Positions 36,279-45,657 of a stretch of DNA of 64,000 nucleotides are shown here, piece by piece. Every line of letters starts with the position of its first letter. The stretch's first letter is position 1. A program made the translations under genes and the position numbers. The stretch comes from Yeosuana sp043876835 (GTDB lineage Bacteria; Bacteroidota; Bacteroidia; Flavobacteriales; Flavobacteriaceae): NCBI RefSeq assembly GCF_043876835.1, contig NZ_JBAWJZ010000005.1:186001-250000 (forward strand), written 5' to 3'. The notes beneath the pieces are model-generated. The model worked only from the letters and a program-made list of their open reading frames with translations. It had not been told where the DNA came from and did not search any database.

Positions 36279-36341
36279 AAATGTATTGAATAAATTCAAC
36301 ATATATTTTAAACCCGTTTGAGACAATCAAGCGGGTTTTTT
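36265..36341 (+). promoter_or_regulatory. His attenuator: antiterminator and terminator
   Basis: Terminator: 36310-36321 pairs with 36327-36338 (12-bp stem, one G-U pair, loop GACAA), followed by a T run to 36341. Antiterminator: CTCAGGCG (36265-36272), inside the leader ORF just 3' of the His codons, can pair over 8 bp (two G-U) with CGTTTGAG (36315-36322), which is the 5' arm of the terminator. A ribosome stalled at the His codons leaves 36265-36272 free, so hisG is transcribed. One that reaches the TGA covers it, so the terminator forms. A small palindrome TTGAATAAATTCAA lies between. Confidence 0.8.
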
Positions 36342-36382
36342 AATTCCTAATTAGATTGTTTCAAACTCATAAAAACAAAAAA

Positions 36383-37240
36383 ATGAGTAAATTAAAGATT
36401 GCAGTACAAAAAGCAGGTCGTTTACACGACGAATCCATGGAAATACTAAAGGATATTGGTATCTCTATTGATAATGGTAAAGATCAATTAAAAGCATCAG
36501 CTAGAAATTTTCCTTTAGAGGTTTTTTATTTAAGAAATGGAGACATTCCCCAATACCTAAAAGATGGTGTTGTAGATGCTGCTATTATTGGGGAAAATAT
36601 TTTAGTGGAAAAAGGTAATGGAATTACTATTGCTGAAAAATTAGGTTTTTCTACTTGTAAAGTATCAATTGCCATTCCAAAATCAGTAAAATATAATGGC
36701 ATTCAGGATTTAGAAGGAAAGCGAATTGCCACTTCTTATCCTAATACTATTCAAAATTATTTAGATGAAAAGGGTATCAATGCTCATTTACACATCATTA
36801 ATGGATCTGTTGAAATTGCTCCAAATATTGGTCTGGCAGATGCTATTTGTGATATTGTTTCTAGTGGAAGCACACTCTTTAAAAACAATTTAAAGGAAGT
36901 TGAAGTAATCATGAAATCAGAAGCGGTTTTAGCTGTTTCACCGGTTTTGAGTGAAGAAAAACAAGAGATTTTAGATAAAATACAATTCAGGCTCCAATCT
37001 GTTTTAAAAGGTAGAAATTCTAAATATGTATTGCTAAATGCTCCAAATGATAGGTTACAAGATATTATTGATATATTACCCGGAATGAAAAGCCCAACGG
37101 TATTGCCATTAGCAGAAGAAGGTTGGAGTTCTGTACACTCTGTGATTAGTAAAAATCAATTTTGGGATATTATTGATGAGTTAAAAAGAAAAGGGGCTCA
37201 AGGAATTTTAGTGTGTCCGATAGAAAAAATGGTTCTTTAG
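36383..37240 (+). CDS. hisG: ATP phosphoribosyltransferase (long form)
   Basis: 285 residues. KLKIAVQKAGRLHDESMEIL start, the phosphoribosyl-binding ADAICDIVSSGSTLFKNNL block, and the C-terminal ACT-like regulatory domain (GMKSPTVLPLAEEGWSSVHSV) show the long, self-contained HisG. It joins ATP and PRPP in the first histidine step, with feedback control by histidine through the C-terminal domain in known enzymes. I start at the ATG at 36383; a TTG at 36356 would add nine unconserved residues. First gene of the operon, controlled by the attenuator. Confidence 0.95.
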   Translation: MSKLKIAVQKAGRLHDESMEILKDIGISIDNGKDQLKASARNFPLEVFYLRNGDIPQYLKDGVVDAAIIGENILVEKGNGITIAEKLGFSTCKVSIAIPKSVKYNGIQDLEGKRIATSYPNTIQNYLDEKGINAHLHIINGSVEIAPNIGLADAICDIVSSGSTLFKNNLKEVEVIMKSEAVLAVSPVLSEEKQEILDKIQFRLQSVLKGRNSKYVLLNAPNDRLQDIIDILPGMKSPTVLPLAEEGWSSVHSVISKNQFWDIIDELKRKGAQGILVCPIEKMVL

Positions 37241-37249
37241 AATATAGTC

Positions 37250-38536
37250 ATGCAAACAATAATAAATCCTTGTAAAAGTGAATGGTTTGAAGTTTTAAAA
37301 AGACCAACTCAAACCGTTGATGATATAGAATCTACTGTCATTAAAATTTTTGATGAAGTTCGTAAGAATGGTGATACAGCTATAAAAAAGTACACTATTC
37401 AATTTGATGGAATCGATTTAAAATCGAGTTGCGTGACTGCCGATGAAATTGAATCTGCAAGTAAAACCATACCTGAAGAACTTAAAACTGCTATAGAAAC
37501 TGCTAAGCAAAACATTGAAGTTTTTCATACAGCTCAAAAGACATCAAAAGTTAATATTGAAACTACACCAGGTGTATCATGTTGGCAAGAAAAAAGACCT
37601 ATTGAAAAAGTAGGTTTATATATTCCTGGTGGAACTGCTCCATTATTTTCAACTGTTTTAATGTTAGCTATTCCTGCTCAAATTGCTGGATGCAAAGAAA
37701 TAGTATTGTGCTCTCCACCAAATAAAGAAGGAACTATTGCTCCAGAAATTTTGTATGCAGCTCAACTTTGTGGTGTAACAAAAATCATTAAAGTTGGAGG
37801 AATTCAAGCTATTGCTGGATTAACTTTTGGAACGGATACCATTCCTAAGGTTTATAAAATTTTTGGACCAGGTAATCAGTTTGTAACGGTTGCAAAACAA
37901 TTATCAACCAAATATGGTGTTGCCATTGATATGCCTGCAGGACCTAGTGAATTACTGGTTGTTGCAGATGAGAAAGCTAATGCTTCATATATAGCTTCAG
38001 ATTTATTGAGTCAAGCAGAACACGGAACAGATAGTCAGGTTATTTTAGTTTCTACATCTAATAAAATGATTGAGGAAGTTTCAAATGAAGTGGAGAAACA
38101 ATTACAGGTTCTTCCACGTAAAGCTATTGCAGAAAAATCAATAGCCAACTCTAAACTTATCTATGTTGAAAATGATGTCTTGGCACTTGAGTTAATCAAT
38201 GAATATGGCCCGGAACATTTTATTATTTGCACAGAAAATAGCGATTTTTATGTTGAAGGGATAATAAATGCAGGCTCTGTTTTTATCGGTAATTATACAC
38301 CTGAAAGCGCAGGCGATTATGCTTCGGGAACGAATCATACCTTGCCTACCAATGGGTTTTCAAAAGCATATTCTGGAGTGAATTTAGATAGTTTTTTAAA
38401 GAGTATGACTTTTCAAAAAATAACCAAAGAAGGGTTGTTGAATATTGGAAAAACTATAGAACTTATGGCGGAAGCAGAAGGTCTGCAAGCTCACAAAAAT
38501 GCGGTATCAATACGATTAAAAGATTTGAAACAATGA
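37250..38536 (+). CDS. hisD: Histidinol dehydrogenase
   Basis: 428 residues with IEKVGLYIPGGTAPLFSTVLMLAIPAQIAGC, KVYKIFGPGNQFVTVAKQ, the zinc-site region SQAEHGTDSQVILVS, and NEYGPEHFIIC. It oxidises histidinol to histidine in two NAD-dependent steps, the end of the pathway. 9 bp after hisG; its stop overlaps the hisC start by 4 bp. Confidence 0.96.
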   Translation: MQTIINPCKSEWFEVLKRPTQTVDDIESTVIKIFDEVRKNGDTAIKKYTIQFDGIDLKSSCVTADEIESASKTIPEELKTAIETAKQNIEVFHTAQKTSKVNIETTPGVSCWQEKRPIEKVGLYIPGGTAPLFSTVLMLAIPAQIAGCKEIVLCSPPNKEGTIAPEILYAAQLCGVTKIIKVGGIQAIAGLTFGTDTIPKVYKIFGPGNQFVTVAKQLSTKYGVAIDMPAGPSELLVVADEKANASYIASDLLSQAEHGTDSQVILVSTSNKMIEEVSNEVEKQLQVLPRKAIAEKSIANSKLIYVENDVLALELINEYGPEHFIICTENSDFYVEGIINAGSVFIGNYTPESAGDYASGTNHTLPTNGFSKAYSGVNLDSFLKSMTFQKITKEGLLNIGKTIELMAEAEGLQAHKNAVSIRLKDLKQ

Positions 38537-39573
38537 ACATTCAAGATTTGATAAGACCTACTATTAAGGCTTTAAAACCTTATTCGTCTGCGAGAGATGA
38601 GTTTCAAGGTGTTCCTGCTGATATGGTATTTTTGGATGCAAATGAAAACCCATTTGAAAACGGGGTAAATCGTTATCCTGATCCGCATCAAAATAAATTA
38701 AAAAGCATTTTATCAAAAATTAAAAATATTTCAACTCAAAATATCCTTTTAGGAAACGGTAGTGATGAAGTTCTGGATTTAATTTTTAGAATGTTTTGCG
38801 AGCCAAATAAAGACAATGTCATTATTCTTCCGCCAACTTATGGTATGTATGAGGTCCTTGCTAATTTGAATGCCATTGAAACTATTAAAGTGCCACTTTC
38901 TGAGGCATTTCAACCAAAGGTTGATGAGATTTTAAATGCCACAAATTCCAATAGCAAGCTCTTGTTTTTGTGTTCGCCTAACAATCCGACAGGCAATAGT
39001 TTTTCAGCTAATTCTATTGAAACATTGTTGAAATCGTTTAATGGAATTGTTGTTATTGATGAGGCCTATATTGATTTTTCAAATGAGGAAAGCTGGATTA
39101 AAAGATTGGAAGAATTTCCTAATCTTATTGTAACGCAAACCTTATCAAAGGCTTATGGAATGGCGGGAATTCGTTTAGGAATATGTTATGCTTCAACAGA
39201 AATAATTTCTGTTTTAAATGCTATTAAACCACCTTATAATGTTAACGAGTTAACACAACAAAAAGCTATAGAAAATCTGAAAAAAGATTTAGCAAAAAAT
39301 CAAATAGCTGATATTTTAAAGGAAAGAAGTGTTCTAATGGATGAATTAAAAACCTTGGATTTTGTTTTTAAAATTTATCCTTCCGATGCAAATTTTATTT
39401 TAATCAAGGTTGATGATGCCAATAAACGTTACGATCAGCTTATAAAAAAGGGCATTGTTATTAGAAACAGGACGACTCAGTATGGTTGTGAGAATTGTTT
39501 AAGGATAACCGTTGGAACCGCTTCAGAAAATAAAAAATTAATTACAGAATTTCGTGAACTTCAAAGTTTATAA
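38533..39573 (+). CDS. hisC: Histidinol-phosphate aminotransferase
   Basis: 346-residue class I/II PLP aminotransferase. It shows LLGNGSDEVLDLIFR, CSPNNPTGN, the acid in VIDEAYIDFS, and the PLP Lys in TQTLSKAYGMAGIRLG. It transfers an amino group from glutamate to imidazole-acetol phosphate. Start ATG overlaps the hisD stop (ATGA), so coupled translation is likely; hisB follows at 3 bp. Confidence 0.96.
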   Translation: MNIQDLIRPTIKALKPYSSARDEFQGVPADMVFLDANENPFENGVNRYPDPHQNKLKSILSKIKNISTQNILLGNGSDEVLDLIFRMFCEPNKDNVIILPPTYGMYEVLANLNAIETIKVPLSEAFQPKVDEILNATNSNSKLLFLCSPNNPTGNSFSANSIETLLKSFNGIVVIDEAYIDFSNEESWIKRLEEFPNLIVTQTLSKAYGMAGIRLGICYASTEIISVLNAIKPPYNVNELTQQKAIENLKKDLAKNQIADILKERSVLMDELKTLDFVFKIYPSDANFILIKVDDANKRYDQLIKKGIVIRNRTTQYGCENCLRITVGTASENKKLITEFRELQSL

Positions 39574-39576
39574 ATT

Positions 39577-40710
39577 ATGAAGAAAGTATTGTTTATTGAT
39601 CGTGATGGAACTATCATAAGAGAACCTGCAGACGAGCAAATCGATTCATTTGAAAAGCTTCAATTCTACCCAAAAGTATTTCAATACTTGGGTAAAATTG
39701 CAAAAGAATTGGACTATGAATTAGTGATGGTTACAAATCAGGATGGTTTAGGAACTGATGTTTATCCCGAAGACACCTTTTGGCCAGTGCACAATTTTGT
39801 AATTAAATGTTTTGAAGAAGAAGGCGTAAAATTTGCAGAACAAATTATTGATAGAACTTTTGCTAGAGATAATGCACCAACAAGAAAGCCCAATACAGGC
39901 TTACTTACTAAGTACTTTTCTGATGATTATGATTTGGAAAATTCATTTGTGATAGGCGATAGGTTGACTGATATTGAATTAGCTAAGAATTTAGGCGCAA
40001 AAGGCATTTTTATTAATGATGAAACTCATTTAGGAGTTGACGAGATTACAGTTAAGCGTGACGAGTTGAATAAATATATTGCCTTAGAAACTAACGATTG
40101 GCAAAAGATTTATGCGTTTTTAAAAGCTGATGACAGGAGTGGAGGTATTATAAGAAATACTAATGAAACTAAAATTGCTATTCAATTAAATCTTGATGGT
40201 ACTGGTAAAAGTAAAATTGATACTGGTATTGCTTTTTTTGACCATATGTTAGACCAAATTGCGCGTCACGGACAGTTGGATTTGAAAATACATGTTGAAG
40301 GTGATTTAGACGTTGACGAACACCATACCATTGAAGATACTGCTATTGCTTTGGGAGAATTGTTTCACACTGTTTTAGGGAACAAATTAGGAATTGAGCG
40401 ATACGGATTTTGTCTGCCAATGGACGATTGTTATGCACAGGCTGCGATAGATTTTGGAGGAAGGAACTGGTTGGTTTGGGAAGCTGATTTCAAACGTGAA
40501 ATGGTTGGAAAAATGCCAACGGAGATGTTTTATCATTTCTTTAAATCATTTACAGACGGCGCAAAATGTAATTTAAACATCAAAGCAGAAGGGACTAATG
40601 AACACCATAAGATTGAAGCCATTTTTAAAGCTTTTGCAAAAGCCATTAAAATGGCGGTAAAACGAGATATTGAAAAAATGATTTTACCATCAACAAAAGG
40701 GATGCTTTAA
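39577..40710 (+). CDS. hisB: Bifunctional histidinol-phosphatase / imidazoleglycerol-phosphate dehydratase
   Basis: 377 residues with two domains. The N-terminal HAD phosphatase (1-165) carries FIDRDGTII with the Asp nucleophile, VTNQDGLG, and GDRLTDIELA. The C-terminal IGP dehydratase (about 185-377) has the metal-binding DHMLDQIARHG, DEHHTIEDTAIALG and EGTNEHHKIEAIFKA. It covers steps 6 and 8 of the pathway as in enterobacteria. Stop TAA overlaps the hisH start by one base (TAATG). Confidence 0.96.
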   Translation: MKKVLFIDRDGTIIREPADEQIDSFEKLQFYPKVFQYLGKIAKELDYELVMVTNQDGLGTDVYPEDTFWPVHNFVIKCFEEEGVKFAEQIIDRTFARDNAPTRKPNTGLLTKYFSDDYDLENSFVIGDRLTDIELAKNLGAKGIFINDETHLGVDEITVKRDELNKYIALETNDWQKIYAFLKADDRSGGIIRNTNETKIAIQLNLDGTGKSKIDTGIAFFDHMLDQIARHGQLDLKIHVEGDLDVDEHHTIEDTAIALGELFHTVLGNKLGIERYGFCLPMDDCYAQAAIDFGGRNWLVWEADFKREMVGKMPTEMFYHFFKSFTDGAKCNLNIKAEGTNEHHKIEAIFKAFAKAIKMAVKRDIEKMILPSTKGML

Positions 40711-41291
40711 TGAAATTAGTAATAATAAATTATGGTGCCGGTAATATAAAAAGCATTCAGTTTGCTTTTAATCGTTTGGGTATTGATGCGGTTTTATCAA
40801 ATAATCCAGAAGAAATTTTAGCTGCTGATAAAATTATCTTTCCAGGTGTTGGTGAAGCCAGTACTGCTATGAAAAAATTAAGGGAAAGTGGTTTGGATAA
40901 ATTGATTCCGAATTTACAGCAACCGGTTTTAGGTATTTGTTTGGGTATGCAATTGCTATGTAATTCGACAGAAGAAGGAAACACTAAAGGTCTTGGTGTT
41001 TTTAATACTGAGGTTAAAAGGTTTTCAAATGAAGTAAAAGTGCCTCAAATGGGATGGAACGTCATCAAAAACTTAAAATCAAATTTGTTTTCAGGAATTA
41101 AGGAAAATGAATACATGTATTTGGTTCATAGCTATTACGCTGAGTATTGTAAGGAAACCATTGCAACTACAGATTATGGTTTGAATTATGCTTCAGCATT
41201 ACAACATAAAAATTTTTATGGGGTTCAGTTTCACCCAGAAAAGAGTAGTTTAGCAGGAGCAAGATTGTTGCAGAATTTTATTGAATTATAA
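40710..41291 (+). CDS. hisH: Imidazole glycerol phosphate synthase, glutaminase subunit
   Basis: 193-residue class I glutamine amidotransferase: nucleophile Cys in GICLGMQLL, oxyanion PGVGEASTAM, and catalytic His-Glu in GVQFHPEKSS. It supplies ammonia to HisF, encoded two genes downstream. Starts within the hisB stop and is followed 2 bp later by hisA. Confidence 0.96.
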   Translation: MKLVIINYGAGNIKSIQFAFNRLGIDAVLSNNPEEILAADKIIFPGVGEASTAMKKLRESGLDKLIPNLQQPVLGICLGMQLLCNSTEEGNTKGLGVFNTEVKRFSNEVKVPQMGWNVIKNLKSNLFSGIKENEYMYLVHSYYAEYCKETIATTDYGLNYASALQHKNFYGVQFHPEKSSLAGARLLQNFIEL

Positions 41292-41293
41292 TT

Positions 41294-42028
41294 ATGAGAA
41301 TTATACCGGCCATAGATATTATAGATGGAAAATGTGTTCGTTTGACAAAAGGCGATTATGAAACGAAAAAAATCTACAATGAAAATCCGCTTGAAGTCGC
41401 AAAGGCCTTTGAAGCTTCTGGGATAGAATATTTACATTTGGTAGATTTAGATGGAGCAAAAGCTCAACATATCGTTAATTTTAAAGTGTTAGAACAAATA
41501 GCTTCAAAAACTACTTTAAAAATTGATTTTGGTGGAGGACTTAAAGCCAATGAAGATTTGCATATTGCTTTTAATTCTGGAGCGAAACAAATCACAGGTG
41601 GAAGTATCGCAGTTAAAGACGCAAAAACATTTGAAGGTTGGATATCAAAATATGGAGCTGCAAAAATCATTTTGGGAGCAGATAGCCATCAAGGTAAAGT
41701 GTCCATTAGCGGTTGGATGGAGCAAAGTGAAGAAGATATAATTCCATTTATAAAAGCATATCAAAAGAAAAGTATTCAATACGTTATTTGTACAGATATT
41801 TCAAAAGATGGTATGCTTGAAGGACCATCAGTAGATTTATACAAGCAAATTATCGCAGAGTGTAGCAACAGTAGCAGTGGTCAATCCATAAAATTAATAG
41901 CCTCTGGCGGTATTTCTTCTATTGAAGAGTTACCTGTTCTTAGAGACCTAGGTTGTGATGGCGTCATTATCGGAAAAGCTATTTATGAAAATAGAATAAG
42001 TTTAAAACAACTTGAAAAATACGTTTAA
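41294..42028 (+). CDS. hisA: Phosphoribosylformimino-5-aminoimidazole carboxamide ribotide isomerase
   Basis: 244-residue (beta/alpha)8 barrel with catalytic Asp8 in IIPAIDIIDGKCVRL, IDFGGGLKA, and the second Asp in CTDISKDGMLEGPS; the phosphate-binding C-terminal half has ASGGISSIEEL. It isomerises ProFAR to PRFAR. In the middle of the his operon, 14 bp before hisF. Confidence 0.95.
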   Translation: MRIIPAIDIIDGKCVRLTKGDYETKKIYNENPLEVAKAFEASGIEYLHLVDLDGAKAQHIVNFKVLEQIASKTTLKIDFGGGLKANEDLHIAFNSGAKQITGGSIAVKDAKTFEGWISKYGAAKIILGADSHQGKVSISGWMEQSEEDIIPFIKAYQKKSIQYVICTDISKDGMLEGPSVDLYKQIIAECSNSSSGQSIKLIASGGISSIEELPVLRDLGCDGVIIGKAIYENRISLKQLEKYV

Positions 42029-42042
42029 TATAAAGTTCAATC

Positions 42043-42798
42043 ATGTTAGCAAAGCGAATCATTCCTTGTTTGGATATAAAAAATGGGAGAACTGTTAAAG
42101 GAGTCAATTTTGTTGATTTAAGGGATGCCGGAGATCCTGTTGAATTAGCAAAACAATACGCTGATATTGGTGCAGATGAATTGGTCTTTCTAGATATTTC
42201 AGCAACTTTAGAAGGAAGAGCAACAACTTTGGAAATGGTATTGCATGTTGCAGAACAAGTAAATATCCCTTTTACGGTTGGAGGTGGCATTTCATCAATT
42301 GAACATGTTGATGCTTTATTGCAATGTGGTGCAGATAAAATATCTATCAATTCATCGGCTGTAAAAAGACCAGAATTGGTTAACGAATTAGCCGATAAAT
42401 TTGGAAGCCAATGTGTTGTAGTTGCTATAGATGCTAAACAAATTAATGGTCAGTGGAAAGTTCATTTAGCAGGGGGAAGTATTCCGACTGATATTGATTT
42501 ATTTGAATGGGCTAAAGAAGTTGAGAAACGTGGTGCAGGTGAAATTTTATTCACCTCAATGAATCATGATGGAACCAAAAACGGATTTGCAAACGAAGCG
42601 CTTGCAAAACTTTCAGATGAATTGAATATCCCTATTATTGCTTCAGGTGGCGCTGGAAATGTGCAACATTTTATTGATACATTTAAAGAAGGAAAAGCAG
42701 ATGCAGCTTTAGCAGCCAGTGTATTTCATTTTGGTGAGATTCCAATTCCAGAATTAAAAAAAGAATTAAAAAAACATAATATAGAAGTACGGTTATGA
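42043..42798 (+). CDS. hisF: Imidazole glycerol phosphate synthase, cyclase subunit
   Basis: 251-residue barrel related to HisA: AKRIIPCLDIKNGRTVKGVNFVDLRDAGDPVELA with catalytic Asp, FTVGGGISS, INSSAVKRP and the second acid in FTSMNHDGTKNGF. It closes the imidazole ring using ammonia from HisH. Its stop overlaps the hisIE start by 4 bp. Confidence 0.96.
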   Translation: MLAKRIIPCLDIKNGRTVKGVNFVDLRDAGDPVELAKQYADIGADELVFLDISATLEGRATTLEMVLHVAEQVNIPFTVGGGISSIEHVDALLQCGADKISINSSAVKRPELVNELADKFGSQCVVVAIDAKQINGQWKVHLAGGSIPTDIDLFEWAKEVEKRGAGEILFTSMNHDGTKNGFANEALAKLSDELNIPIIASGGAGNVQHFIDTFKEGKADAALAASVFHFGEIPIPELKKELKKHNIEVRL

Positions 42799-43388
42799 CT
42801 ATAAAATATGATACAAATGGACTCGTTCCGGCTATTATTCAAGATGCTACAACAAAAAATGTCTTGATGTTAGGTTATATGAATGAAGAAGCTTATCAAA
42901 AAACCTTAGAAACAAAAAAAGTTACTTTTTTTAGTAGAAGTAAACAACGACTATGGACAAAAGGAGAAGAAAGTGGACATTTTTTAAATCTGATAGATAT
43001 TAAAAATGATTGTGATAATGACACTTTACTTATTCAAGTAAACCCTGTTGGACCAACCTGTCATACAGGTACCGACTCTTGTTGGGGCGAAGAAAATAAA
43101 TCTAATTATGGTTTTTTTTCAACTTTAGAACATGTTATAACAGAACGAATTGCTAATAAAGACACAAGTAAATCCTATGTTGCAAGTTTATTTGCAAAAG
43201 GTATTAATAAAGTAGCACAAAAAGTAGGAGAGGAAGCTGTTGAAACCGTTATTGAAGCCATGGATAATAACGATGAATTGTTTCTTTATGAATCAGCAGA
43301 TTTAATGTTTCATTACTTAATGTTGCTTCAGGCAAAAGGCTTTACACTTAAAGATATTGAAGCCGAATTAAAAGGCAGGCATAAATAA
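42795..43388 (+). CDS. hisIE: Bifunctional phosphoribosyl-AMP cyclohydrolase / phosphoribosyl-ATP pyrophosphohydrolase
   Basis: 197 residues. The N-terminal HisI part has VLMLGYMNEEAY, FFSRSKQRLWTKGEESGH, and zinc Cys in GPTCHTGTDSC. The C-terminal HisE helical part has GINKVAQKVGEEAVETVIEA. It carries out steps 2 and 3. It ends the operon and is followed at once by a strong terminator. Confidence 0.96.
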   Translation: MTIKYDTNGLVPAIIQDATTKNVLMLGYMNEEAYQKTLETKKVTFFSRSKQRLWTKGEESGHFLNLIDIKNDCDNDTLLIQVNPVGPTCHTGTDSCWGEENKSNYGFFSTLEHVITERIANKDTSKSYVASLFAKGINKVAQKVGEEAVETVIEAMDNNDELFLYESADLMFHYLMLLQAKGFTLKDIEAELKGRHK

Positions 43389-43390
43389 TA

Positions 43391-43422
43391 AAAAGGCTTT
43401 AGAAATTTCTAAAGCCTTTTTT
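43391..43422 (+). terminator. Terminator of the his operon
   Basis: AAAAGGCTTTAGAAA at 43391-43405 is followed by its exact reverse complement at 43406-43420 and ends in six T. It starts 2 bp after the hisIE stop. Confidence 0.85.
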
Positions 43423-43544
43423 AATTCTATAAATCAACTCATTCATTTAAGTTAATTATGACAATATTATATAAAAAACATCATTAGCTAAAGTAGTTTT
43501 TACAATTTCAGAATAACATCAATTTTTTTAGTCTATAATATTTA

Positions 43545-44615
43545 TTAGTGAATATTTATGTAAGTAAATAAAGCAAAAAATATAGTCAATAGTGTTATTA
43601 TAAATAAATTAATTATAATTATTGCGCTGCTTTTAAAAAAAGATTTCATAATAGGCTGACCATACAAACGGCGATGAGCAGGAAAATAATAATAGATCAT
43701 CCAAAAAATTCCTGCTGATTTTACACTAAAATTAATCCAATTTACAAGAGGTGTTTTACCAAAAAGAGAGATAAGCTTATCCATAAAAAATAATATTAAG
43801 ATAAGTAAAAGTATAAATGAAAAATAATGAAGGGTAAAAATACTATGATCAAAATAAAACCATTTTTTCTTGTTGTGGAAAAGCCACAATATAAAAGCAA
43901 AAACCGGCATGTACATAAACAATACTTTTGGTAAATTTTTATTAAAAGAAAGCACGAATTTTTCCATAATTTGTTCATTGGTGTTTTCCTTTTTAACAGT
44001 AAGCCATTTTTTAAGAAACCAATATTCTGTTGAACTAACTTTTTTTTCTTCACTACTATGTTTTTGAATCGAATCTAATTCAGAGATGGAATTATAGCCA
44101 AAATCTGCTACTTCTTTTTTGTCAGCTTGTGCAGTTTGATTTAATATTTTTTTTATTGTGTCATTATTTTGTTGCGAAAGTATACCAACTTTAGTCAAAC
44201 CATCTATACTTTTTTCTTCAATATGCAAAGAATCTAAAGAAGGTATTCCAATTTTATTTTTTGAAGTTTCATTATAAAATTTATCTACTTCTATAGGTTT
44301 ATTAGGAAAAAGTGATATAAAAAAAAATGTTATGAAACTTATAAAAATATACAAACGTATTGGTGCTAAAAAAGATAAGCGCTTTCCTGATAAATATTCT
44401 TTTGTTAAAGCAGCTGGTTTAAGAAATAAATAAAAAATAGTTTTCCAGAAAGAACTGTCGTAGTGAGTTAAGTCTTCAAAAAAATGAAAAAACAGATGAT
44501 GAAATGATTTTGTTATTTCGGTATTTTCCTGTCCACAGTTTGAACAATAACGATGCTCTACCAAATGTTGGCAGTTTAAGCATGTTTTGTCTTTTCTTAT
44601 TTTTTCTTTAGACAT
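43545..44615 (-). CDS. DUF3667-type membrane protein with N-terminal zinc ribbon
   Basis: 356 residues. The N-terminal zinc ribbon CLNCQHLVEHRYCSNCGQ (two CxxC pairs within residues 11-28) is followed by HHLFFHFFEDLTHYDSSFWKTIFYLFLKPAALTKEYLSGKR, the recognisable DUF3667 block. There is one helix near 90-105, then a charged loop with coiled character, then several C-terminal helices. Bacteroidota proteins of this family are common and uncharacterised. It stands alone, facing the his terminator. Confidence 0.8.
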   Translation of the reverse strand: MSKEKIRKDKTCLNCQHLVEHRYCSNCGQENTEITKSFHHLFFHFFEDLTHYDSSFWKTIFYLFLKPAALTKEYLSGKRLSFLAPIRLYIFISFITFFFISLFPNKPIEVDKFYNETSKNKIGIPSLDSLHIEEKSIDGLTKVGILSQQNNDTIKKILNQTAQADKKEVADFGYNSISELDSIQKHSSEEKKVSSTEYWFLKKWLTVKKENTNEQIMEKFVLSFNKNLPKVLFMYMPVFAFILWLFHNKKKWFYFDHSIFTLHYFSFILLLILILFFMDKLISLFGKTPLVNWINFSVKSAGIFWMIYYYFPAHRRLYGQPIMKSFFKSSAIIIINLFIITLLTIFFALFTYINIH

Positions 44616-44852
44616 TATTTTGTGAAAATAAATTGGCTCTATTATGAGTATGTAAATAATATGTTCGAAGTTATTGCTAATTTCTGATAAAGAGTGAATT
44701 ATAATAAATAAGTACAGTTACATTTATAAAATGAAATTGATTGTGGCGCTTATTGATGATTTTTTTCATATGAAAGTTAGTTTAGTTTGCAAAATTTTGC
44801 CATAGTTAAAAAATAACTTACTTTCAAAACCTTTAAAAAAGCATTAAAAACG

Positions 44853-45629
44853 TTGAAAAAATACTACTATGTTATTACCGTTCAGTTTTTAGGTTACCGT
44901 TTTCATGGTTGGCAAAAACAACCACATGTTAAAACGGTTCACTTAATGATTGATAAAACTTTAAAGTTTATTCTAGAAAAAAAAGCATTTAAAACATTGG
45001 GTTCAGGTAGAACTGATGCTATGGTGTCTGCTAATGAAGCTGCTTTTGAATTGTTTTTAGAAGAGCCTATTGAAAATTTTGATGAGTTTTTAAGCTTATT
45101 TAATTATAATTTGCCACAGGATATAAGGGCTTTAAGCATTAAAGAAGTGGATTCTGAATTCAACATTATACAAAATTCTAAAATTAAAGAATACTTGTAT
45201 TTGTTTACTCAGGGAAGTAAAAACCACCCTTTTTGTGCGCCATTAATGACCACCATTTTAGAGCCTTTAGATATAGAATTGATGAAACTAGGAGCTAAAT
45301 GTTTTGAAGGGCATCATAATTTTAAAACATACTCGTACAAAGCTACAAATGAAGGTGTTTATAACAGAACTATAGATACCTGTGAGCTGTTTGAAAACAA
45401 TATTTTTACTGCCAATTTTTTTCCAGAAACCAGTTATATTTTAAGAGTGAAAGGAAAAGGGTTTCTGCGAAACCAAATTCGGTTGATGATGGGAGCTTTA
45501 ATTAAACTTGGTAGGGGAGATATCACTTTGGAATATATTGAAAGCACCTTAAAGCCTACAAGTAATGAAGTTATGGATTATATAGCCCCAGCTTCAGGAT
45601 TAATTCTAAATAAAATAGAGTTTGAATAA
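44853..45629 (+). CDS. truA: tRNA pseudouridine synthase A family protein
   Basis: 258 residues. The catalytic Asp is Asp55 in LGSGRTDAMVSANEAAFEL. Other family features are YRFHGWQKQP near the start and RVKGKGFLRNQIRLMMGALIKLGRGDITLEYIE near the end. It isomerises uridines in the anticodon arm of tRNAs. The start is TTG at 44853, since no ATG precedes the conserved MKKYYYVITVQFLGY start before an in-frame stop. The usual AGRTDAGVHA is altered to GRTDAMVSA, marking the divergent Bacteroidota branch, so target positions could differ. Confidence 0.82.
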   Translation: MKKYYYVITVQFLGYRFHGWQKQPHVKTVHLMIDKTLKFILEKKAFKTLGSGRTDAMVSANEAAFELFLEEPIENFDEFLSLFNYNLPQDIRALSIKEVDSEFNIIQNSKIKEYLYLFTQGSKNHPFCAPLMTTILEPLDIELMKLGAKCFEGHHNFKTYSYKATNEGVYNRTIDTCELFENNIFTANFFPETSYILRVKGKGFLRNQIRLMMGALIKLGRGDITLEYIESTLKPTSNEVMDYIAPASGLILNKIEFE

Positions 45630-45657
45630 ACTTAAAAACTCTAACAGTAAGTTTATT
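45625..45657 (+). terminator. Possible weak terminator after truA-like gene
   Basis: AATAAACTTA (45625-45634) and TAAGTTTATT (45648-45657) form a perfect 10-bp stem around a 13-nt loop that overlaps the stop codon. There is no real T run, so termination is uncertain. Confidence 0.35.

Noticed and set aside
43796..44067. ORFs on both strands inside the DUF3667 gene
   Set aside because: They are out-of-frame shadows of the longer gene with no start signal or protein-like conservation.
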